In this document: in pieces, positions 5,711-10,644 of the stretch
Position numbering within the stretch: the first letter of the stretch is position 1
Layout: every line of letters begins with the position of its first letter
DNA from: DUZB01 sp964407525
GTDB taxonomy: Bacteria; Desulfobacterota; DSM-4660; Desulfatiglandales; Desulfatiglandaceae
DNA: 10,644 nucleotides
NCBI GenBank assembly: GCA_964407525.1
Contig: CAYOWC010000165.1
Location: forward strand, 1-10,644
Direction: 5' to 3'
The notes under the pieces: generated by a model
Seen by the model: the letters and a program-made list of their open reading frames with translations, nothing else
Database searches by the model: none
Told to the model about the DNA's origin: nothing
Program-made: the position numbers and the translations under genes

Positions 5711-7660
5711 ATGAATATCCAAACCACCCGTCGAATCTGCCAGATTTTCTTTTTTGTGCTGTTTTTGTGGTTTTGCGTGGTCACCACCCTTGGGGAACAA
5801 TGGTGGCAGTTGCGGGGATGGCCTGTAAACTGGGTGATTCAGCTGGATCCGCTTGTGGGATTAGCAACACTATTGAGCACCGGAACGGTATTTGCCGGCC
5901 TCTTGTGGGGGCTTGCAACCATCGTGTTAACCATACTCCTGGGCAGATTTTTCTGCGGCTGGCTATGCCCTTTTGGCGCCATTCACCAGTTTGTCGGTTT
6001 TCTGGCCAGGCGTAAAAGGCCCTTGGCGGAAAAAATCAAACTGAACCGATACAATGACTTACAGAGCATCAAATACTGGATTCTGATTTTTCTATTGACG
6101 GTTTCGGCACTCGAACTGGCAATCGACCTCATTCGGTTACCGGCAACCCATTCGCTGCTTTTCACCATCCTGGTTTTGGGTTTTCTCATCTGGATAATCC
6201 TCGGTGCTGTTCGCAAGACAGGGATGAATCCCAAAAAAACGGCATTTTTGTTTTTGATTTTCATTGGGGTCTGGCTGTTGTCAAGCGCCCTCCTCAGCGG
6301 GAGTAAGACCTCGACGGCATCTGTTCAAATCGGGCTTCTCGATCCCATTTCTTTGGTGTATCGTTCCATAAACCTGGTTATCCTGCCGCTTTTTGACCGT
6401 ACTTCCATATCCGTTTCAATGACCCCCCGTGCCTACGCGGGTACCGGGCTGATTGCAGCCATATTCCTTTCGGCGGTATTATTAAATCTCGCGGTCCCCC
6501 GTTTTTATTGCCGCTACCTCTGTCCGGCAGGCGCACTGTTCGGCGTCTTAAGCCGTTTTGCCATCTGGCGAATCGGCAAAACAAGAAATGAATGTACCGA
6601 CTGCCACCTTTGTGAAAGGAATTGTGAAGGTGCGTGCTCACCGGCGTCACAAATTCGAATAAACGAATGTATTTTGTGTATGAACTGTTTGAAAGAATGC
6701 AGCCATCATTTAATGACCTATCAGACCGCACCGTCCGCTTCCGGTGAAATCCTCTCACCGGATCTGTCTCGCAGGCAGTTTCTGGCTTCTGCGGTATCCG
6801 GAGCCGCAGCCATTCCCATGCTGCGGATCAGTGGCCATCTGGATGGAAACTGGGACTCGGCTTTGGTACGCCCTCCCGGCGCCCTGCCGGAAAAGGCGTT
6901 CCTCTCCCGGTGCATCAAATGCGGTCAGTGTATGCGCATCTGCCCGACCAATGTGATTCATCCGGCGGGCATACAGGGCGGGCTTGAAGGACTGTGGACC
7001 CCCGTTCTCAATTTTCGCATGGGAACCAGCGGGTGCCAGTACCATTGTATTGCCTGTGGAAATCTTTGCCCCACGGCGGCCATAAGGCCCCTCAGTATCA
7101 ATGAACGACTGGGGAAAAACCGCTATGCCGAAAAAGGACCCGTTAAAATCGGAACCGCCTTCGTCGATCGGGGCCGCTGCCTTCCCTGGGCAATGGGCAG
7201 GCCTTGCATTGTCTGTCAGGAAAATTGCCCGGTGAGTCCCAAGGCCATTCAAACCCGGGAAGTGTTCAACACCGTTCATACGGGTTCCAATTTGATTGTG
7301 GCAAAAGGCGATCCCTTGTTTATTGAGTTTCAAGACGCGATCCCCGCCATGAAATCGTTTGCTACCGGTGACCATTATGTCATGCTTCTGCCGCCGGAAA
7401 ACCACCTCCCCCGGCGAATCCTCAGCACTTGGGAAAGGGGGTTGCGCGTAGCCGGTGAGCATCCCTTTGAAACACCGCCGCTATCCGGAACGCGCGTTGA
7501 CATTCAGATACGGCTTCAGCAGCCCTGGGTGGACCCCAAACAGTGCATAGGCTGCGGTATTTGCGAACACGAGTGCCCGGTTCCGGGAAAACGCGCTATC
7601 CGGGTAACGGCAGACAATGAGTCAAGAGCCCCTGAACATGCATTGCTCCTTAAGGGATAA
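5711..7660 (+). CDS. NapH-NapG-type fusion polyferredoxin, six 4Fe-4S sites
   Basis: A 649-residue fusion. The first half is NapH-like: about six membrane helices (9-27, 59-81, 120-140, 150-167, 176-197, 243-262), the hallmark motifs FCGWLCPFGA (C82, C86) and YCRYLCPAGA (C267, C271), and two 4Fe-4S motifs (C295/298/301/305; C320/323/326/330). An internal SRRQFL (353-358) with a short hydrophobic run follows. Then comes a NapG-like ferredoxin with four cysteine sets: C401/404/407/411, C442/446/449/453, C490/499/502/506 and C612/615/618/622. NapG and NapH pass electrons from quinol to periplasmic nitrate reductase; no nitrate reductase is present here, so the acceptor is unknown. The internal twin-arginine suggests the second half is exported. 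The start ATG follows the DUF362 stop by 6 bp, with AGGA at 5703-5706. Confidence 0.9.
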   Translation: MNIQTTRRICQIFFFVLFLWFCVVTTLGEQWWQLRGWPVNWVIQLDPLVGLATLLSTGTVFAGLLWGLATIVLTILLGRFFCGWLCPFGAIHQFVGFLARRKRPLAEKIKLNRYNDLQSIKYWILIFLLTVSALELAIDLIRLPATHSLLFTILVLGFLIWIILGAVRKTGMNPKKTAFLFLIFIGVWLLSSALLSGSKTSTASVQIGLLDPISLVYRSINLVILPLFDRTSISVSMTPRAYAGTGLIAAIFLSAVLLNLAVPRFYCRYLCPAGALFGVLSRFAIWRIGKTRNECTDCHLCERNCEGACSPASQIRINECILCMNCLKECSHHLMTYQTAPSASGEILSPDLSRRQFLASAVSGAAAIPMLRISGHLDGNWDSALVRPPGALPEKAFLSRCIKCGQCMRICPTNVIHPAGIQGGLEGLWTPVLNFRMGTSGCQYHCIACGNLCPTAAIRPLSINERLGKNRYAEKGPVKIGTAFVDRGRCLPWAMGRPCIVCQENCPVSPKAIQTREVFNTVHTGSNLIVAKGDPLFIEFQDAIPAMKSFATGDHYVMLLPPENHLPRRILSTWERGLRVAGEHPFETPPLSGTRVDIQIRLQQPWVDPKQCIGCGICEHECPVPGKRAIRVTADNESRAPEHALLLKG

Positions 7661-7691
7661 ACCATGTCGGTTGGTTTTAGACCCAATACCC

Positions 7692-7718
7692 GTGAATGAA
7701 TTCCATTCACCTTTGTTT
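7692..7718 (+). terminator. Intrinsic terminator of the redox operon
   Basis: GTGAATG (7692-7698) and CATTCAC (7704-7710) form a perfect 7-bp stem with the loop AATTC, followed by CTTTGTTT. It lies 31 bases after the ferredoxin stop codon. The stem is moderately AT-rich, so termination may be partial. Confidence 0.55.
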
Positions 7719-7766
7719 AACAGGCATTTGCGCGTTACTCGACTTTGCTCACTTATAGACCTTCTT

Positions 7767-7945
7767 CAGGTGTTAGGTGTCAGGTGTCGGGTGTCAGTGT
7801 TAAGGAAAAACAAGTACTGGACCACCCTAGGCTCGGTCTCAGTAACGATTTAGGAAGCTAAACAAGTACCTGTCAAGTTTTAAGTGCTCACGATGGGTTT
7901 CAGTACTCAGCAGATACCCTTCTGACACCTGACACCTGACACCTG
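7767..7945. repeat. Inverted pair of heptamer arrays
   Basis: Four head-to-tail heptamers related to CAGGTGT fill 7767-7794, with one variant base each in units 2 and 4. Three perfect copies of the reverse complement ACACCTG fill 7925-7945. The arms are about 130 bp apart and could fold into a long stem. The enclosed stretch carries a direct repeat AACAAGTAC (7809-7817 and 7861-7869) and no gene. The whole structure lies in the 371-bp gap between the ferredoxin and aldo/keto reductase genes. It could be an iterated regulatory site, a mobile-element remnant or a slippage-prone repeat. Confidence 0.8.
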
Positions 7946-8031
7946 AAACCCCGGTTCCGGAAAAAAGAATTCTTCACACTAATCCGCGATGAGCCGGACC
8001 GAATAAGTAAATACGATGGGAGGTATGAATC

Positions 8032-9264
8032 ATGCCATTTGATGAGAAGAAGAATGATAACGCCAATCGCCGCGATTTTCTCAAAAAAGCTGCAGTTATC
8101 GGATTGGGGGCTGCCATGGGGGGTGCCGCTTTCGGGCAGCCAGACCAGGCTTCAGCCCAGACCGCCCTTCCCGGGTCACCTGTCCCCCGCAGAACTTTTG
8201 GCAGGTCGGGCATAGAGGTTTCCGCACTGTCACTGGGCGGGATGTTTGACATTTTGAACAATCGGTTAATGCTCGCCAAAGCCCTTGAATGGGGAATCGA
8301 TTATTGGGACACCGCAGAAATGTACGGCGGCGGCCGCAGCGAAGAGGGCATCGGTCGCTGGTTCGCCCGAAAACCAGAAACCCGTAAGCAGGTGTTTTTG
8401 GTGAGCAAACTGTCAACCAGAAAAGGGTCCAATTTTACTCCCCGGCTTGAAGCGTGCCTGAAACGACTGCACACCGATTATCTGGATCTCTTTTTTGTTC
8501 ATGGCATCAGCAGCATCGACGAGATGACTCCCGACTTGGAAAACTGGGCCAGGGACATGAAAAAGGCCGGTAAGTTTAAGCTCTTCGGTTTCAGCACACA
8601 TTCCAATATGGAAAACTGCCTTGAGGGGGCCGTCCGGCTGCCTTGGATAGACGGCATCATGTTTACCTACAACTACCGACTGATGCACGAACCCCGCATG
8701 AAAGCGGCAGTAGAGGCCTGCTACCGGGCCGGTATCGGTCTTACAGCCATGAAGACCATGGGCGGTGGCCCGGTCAAAAGCAATTCCGACTCAGAGATCT
8801 ATATGGCAGACCGTTTTATGCAGAAAGGATTTACTGACTATCAGGCGAAGCTGATGGCGGTTTGGCAAGACAAGCGTATCTCTGCCATCTGCTCTCAGAT
8901 GCCGAACCTTACCATTATGGCGGCCAACGCGGTGGCGGCAGTGGATCAAACCCACCTTTCAGCCTCCGATCGCGCCTTGCTGGCCCAATACGCCGGGGAA
9001 ACCTGCAGCGACTATTGCGCCGGATGCGGCCGTTTCTGTTTACAGGCCCTTGGCGAGAAGGTGCCCATAAACGACGTAATGCGCTGCCTCATGTACCACC
9101 ATTCTTATCAGGATTTCATGCTGGCGCGCTCCATATTTCAAACATTGCCGCCTCAAACAGGCACGCTGTTAGGTCAGTTGGAGTTCAAGAAGGCGGAACG
9201 GTCCTGCCCCCGAAATCTGCCTATCGGGCGAATGATGAAAGAGGCGGTGAATCTTTTTGCCTGA
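8032..9264 (+). CDS. Tat-exported aldo/keto reductase with C-terminal 4Fe-4S-type cysteine motif
   Basis: A 410-residue protein. The twin-arginine signal NRRDFLKK (12-19) and a hydrophobic run to about 35 end at a likely ASA|Q cleavage site (after 42). An aldo/keto reductase barrel follows (52-310), with the full catalytic tetrad D93, Y98 (DTAEMYGGG), K126 (VSKLS) and H157 (FFVHGIS). A C-terminal tail has C325-x3-C329-x2-C332-x3-C336, suited to a 4Fe-4S cluster, as known for a subgroup of this family. Such enzymes reduce aldehydes or ketones with NAD(P)H; the substrate is unknown. The ATG at 8032 has GGGAGGT (8018-8024) seven bases upstream. It is separated from the upstream operon by a terminator and repeats, so it probably has its own transcript. 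A broken paralogue lies tail to tail 8 bp downstream. Confidence 0.88.
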   Translation: MPFDEKKNDNANRRDFLKKAAVIGLGAAMGGAAFGQPDQASAQTALPGSPVPRRTFGRSGIEVSALSLGGMFDILNNRLMLAKALEWGIDYWDTAEMYGGGRSEEGIGRWFARKPETRKQVFLVSKLSTRKGSNFTPRLEACLKRLHTDYLDLFFVHGISSIDEMTPDLENWARDMKKAGKFKLFGFSTHSNMENCLEGAVRLPWIDGIMFTYNYRLMHEPRMKAAVEACYRAGIGLTAMKTMGGGPVKSNSDSEIYMADRFMQKGFTDYQAKLMAVWQDKRISAICSQMPNLTIMAANAVAAVDQTHLSASDRALLAQYAGETCSDYCAGCGRFCLQALGEKVPINDVMRCLMYHHSYQDFMLARSIFQTLPPQTGTLLGQLEFKKAERSCPRNLPIGRMMKEAVNLFA

Positions 9265-9272
9265 CAGAGCTC

Positions 9273-9971
9273 TCATGCGAATTCTTCAATAGTGGTTTTC
9301 AAAAGTCTTCCTATTTGTATTTTTTGAGGGCATCGACTTTCTGCTGCTGAAAAGTCCGTTTTCAAACAATTTGTCTTCATGTCCATTGGCAGAGTGCGAA
9401 ACAGATCCAAAGCCTTTTCCCGGTCACCATAACCAAAATGGTACATGGAACACCGAAGGATATCGCTGATCGGAATACGGTAATCCACCGCTGACTCACA
9501 GATGTCTGCACATCCTGCACAATATCCGGGAGATGTCCGGCAGGCATATTGATCCAGCAAATGCCTGTGCTGCGCGGAAAGTTTTTCCTTATTCATGGCG
9601 GCCGCAGCGTTGGCCTGCAGTATGGTCATATTAGGTATGGCCGAACAGATACTGGCAATGTGCGGATTTTCCCAAACCACTTTCAGTTTGGCCTGTTCGG
9701 CCGTATATCCTTCTTTCATAAAACTTTCGGTCATTTGCAAGGCACTATCGGTTTCAGACCCTATGGACGCATAAAAGTTTGCTGTAAAAGCAGCCTGTGT
9801 TTTCATGGCAGTCAACCCGATTCCCGCTTTCATACAGGCGTCGACAGCTCTTTTCATTTTATCTTTTACCATGAGCCTGTAATTATAACTCATCATGATC
9901 CCGTCGATCCAGCCGAGTTCAGCCGCCGCAAGCATTTAGTTTTCCATGTTTTTATGGGCGCTAAACCCAAA
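9273..9971 (-). pseudogene. Truncated aldo/keto reductase paralogue
   Basis: On the minus strand, an open frame from 9935 to 9273 encodes 220 residues that align without large gaps to the C-terminal half of the intact reductase (about residues 197-410). In the WIDGIM...TAMKT stretch, 28 of 39 residues are identical. Homology continues upstream of the apparent ATG: GFSAHKNMEN, then a TAA stop (9936-9938), where the intact protein has GFSTHSNMENC. The gene has thus lost about the first 184 residues, including the signal, D93, Y98, K126 and H157, and also carries an in-frame stop. Its cysteine motif is altered: CAGCADIC is kept, but the first cysteine of the set is shifted by three residues. It is convergent with the intact gene. 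No activity is expected. Confidence 0.85.
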
Positions 9972-10040
9972 AGCAGACCTTATAATCAGCGGCGACCAAC
10001 ACCTTCTCGGTTTGGGCGAATACAAAGACATCCCCATCTT
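9968..10040 (+). pseudogene. PIN toxin gene remnant
   Basis: This 73-bp segment matches 2963-3035 of the intact PIN toxin gene at 68 positions, in the same orientation. It encodes KADLIISGDQHLLGLGEYKD and a few more residues, corresponding to about 107-129 of the toxin, and even keeps the active-site aspartate of SGDxHLL. Similarity stops abruptly on both sides. On the left it joins the aldo/keto reductase fragment, with about four bases that fit either parent; on the right it ends after CCCCATCTT. Too short to make a functional protein. Confidence 0.88.
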
Positions 10041-10107
10041 GAGTTTTCATTGTCCCTGTGGTACGAATAGCCGAAACCTGACACGAACAGGCAGCCATGA
10101 ATTTTTT

Positions 10108-10133
10108 TCAGGCAGAAGTGATGCCTGACTTTT
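10108..10133 (+). terminator. Terminator-like hairpin upstream of the AhpD-like gene
   Basis: TCAGGCA (10108-10114) and TGCCTGA (10122-10128) form a perfect 7-bp stem with a 7-nt loop, followed by CTTTTAAT. It sits only 30 bp before the next start codon, leaving no room for a promoter after it. It is either the relic terminator of a destroyed upstream gene or a leader hairpin or attenuator of the AhpD-like gene. Confidence 0.45.
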
Positions 10134-10158
10134 AATCACTGGAAAGGAGAAGGGATTT

Positions 10159-10500
10159 ATGCAAAGCCAAATAGAGGCAAACGAGGAAAGGCTGAAATAC
10201 CTTGAGAAACTGGGCGAGCAATTGCCGGACCTGATGGCTCACGAATCCGCCAAATGGGCGGAGGTATATAAAGATGGTGCTCTCAGCACCAAGGTCAAAA
10301 GGTTGATCGCGTTGGGGATAGCGCTCAGAGCGAGATGTGACAATTGTATCATGGGCCAGACCATGAGAGCGCTGGACGCTGGGGCTTCGAAAGAGGAGAT
10401 CCTGGAAACCATTTCCGTAAACATGGCCATGAGCGGGACCACAGGCATAGCCGAATCCCTGAAGGTTTTAAAATTGCTGGATGAATTGGAGAAGCTGTAG
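10159..10500 (+). CDS. Carboxymuconolactone decarboxylase/AhpD-like protein
   Basis: A 113-residue all-helical protein with the core of the carboxymuconolactone decarboxylase family: VKRLIALGIALRARCDNCI (46-64), then the ALDAGASKEEILETI block (71-85) and a closing helix. The redox pair C60-x2-C63 is present. In AhpD the pair is followed by a histidine three residues on; here that place holds Q67. AhpD proteins act as alkylhydroperoxidases or disulfide reductants; many family members are uncharacterised. The loss of the histidine makes peroxidase activity by the AhpD mechanism uncertain. The ATG has AAGGAG (10144-10149) nine bases upstream. It is not in an evident operon with the fragments before it. 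A general redox or stress role is the most that can be inferred. Confidence 0.85.
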   Translation: MQSQIEANEERLKYLEKLGEQLPDLMAHESAKWAEVYKDGALSTKVKRLIALGIALRARCDNCIMGQTMRALDAGASKEEILETISVNMAMSGTTGIAESLKVLKLLDELEKL

Positions 10501-10644
10501 ATCTTCATCCCCACATTTTTTCGTATTAACTGGTGTTCGTCGGGGCCGCCGGTTGAAAAAAAGCCAGTCTGATCGAGAAAGAAACTTATGCACAATTATT
10601 TACCGCCCGCTACGCTCAAGACGCAAAGAACGCTAAGATTTTAT
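10501..10644. other. Intergenic sequence at right edge with 24-bp repeat copy
   Basis: No gene or clear terminator is seen. The segment 10569-10592 matches 561-584 at 21 of 24 positions. The last 30 bases, reading CAAGACGCAAAGAACGCTAAG, look like common intergenic filler sequence and continue beyond the window. Confidence 0.45.

Noticed and set aside
6755..7462. 235-codon open frame on the minus strand
   Set aside because: It is the antisense of the ferredoxin domain, whose cysteine motifs prove the plus-strand frame; the antisense translation has no family-like sequence.
7617..7853. Plus-strand frame of 78 codons after the ferredoxin gene
   Set aside because: It starts inside the ferredoxin gene and runs through the terminator and heptamer repeats; no domain is visible.
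8862..9350. 162-codon open frame on the plus strand
   Set aside because: It overlaps the reductase gene in another frame and its arginine/leucine-rich translation is typical of a shadow frame.
9549..10070. 173-codon open frame on the plus strand
   Set aside because: It is the antisense of the aldo/keto reductase fragment, which aligns closely with the intact enzyme on the other strand.
9946..10128. 60-codon frame read as a small PIN toxin
   Set aside because: Only about 24 codons are PIN-derived; the start lies in antisense reductase sequence and the end in unrelated DNA, so it is a remnant.

Overview
The window looks like an accessory, rearranged stretch of a chromosome from an anaerobic, electron-transport-rich bacterium, most likely a Desulfobacterota sulfate reducer. 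This is inferred from the gene content (DUF6599, DUF362, a NapH/NapG-type polyferredoxin, a Tat-exported aldo/keto reductase with a cysteine cluster, and type II toxin-antitoxin pairs) and from the many GC-rich intergenic repeats. It is not proven by any marker gene; there are no rRNA or tRNA genes.

Left part (1-3321). A short minus-strand coding fragment without a usable start runs off the left edge. Then comes about 1.3 kb without genes, holding a strong terminator, several palindromes and copies of dispersed repeats. Two toxin-antitoxin operons follow on the plus strand. The first is a BrnT-like toxin with a ribbon-helix-helix antitoxin (1492-2071), AT-rich and apparently transcribed as a leaderless mRNA. 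The second is a Phd-type antitoxin with a PIN-domain toxin (2379-3075). A small zinc-ribbon protein is encoded on the minus strand at 3151-3321.

Centre (3538-7718). A promoter precedes a tight three-gene operon: a membrane-anchored DUF6599 protein, a Tat-exported DUF362 protein, and a 649-residue fusion of a NapH-like membrane ferredoxin with a NapG-like four-cluster ferredoxin. The twin-arginine motif of the NapG half is preserved inside the fusion. A hairpin terminator follows. The three proteins plausibly form an envelope electron-transfer module that takes electrons from the quinol pool. No catalytic subunit with a known substrate is encoded with them.

Right part (7767-10644). An inverted pair of heptamer arrays lies before a complete Tat-exported aldo/keto reductase (8032-9264). 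Tail to tail with it is the C-terminal half of a diverged paralogue. That fragment carries an in-frame stop and is fused, at about 9968-9971, to a 73-bp remnant of the PIN toxin seen about 7 kb to the left. A carboxymuconolactone decarboxylase/AhpD-like gene (10159-10500) closes the window. The redox genes are therefore bracketed by an intact and a broken copy of the same toxin gene, which points to past recombination around this block.
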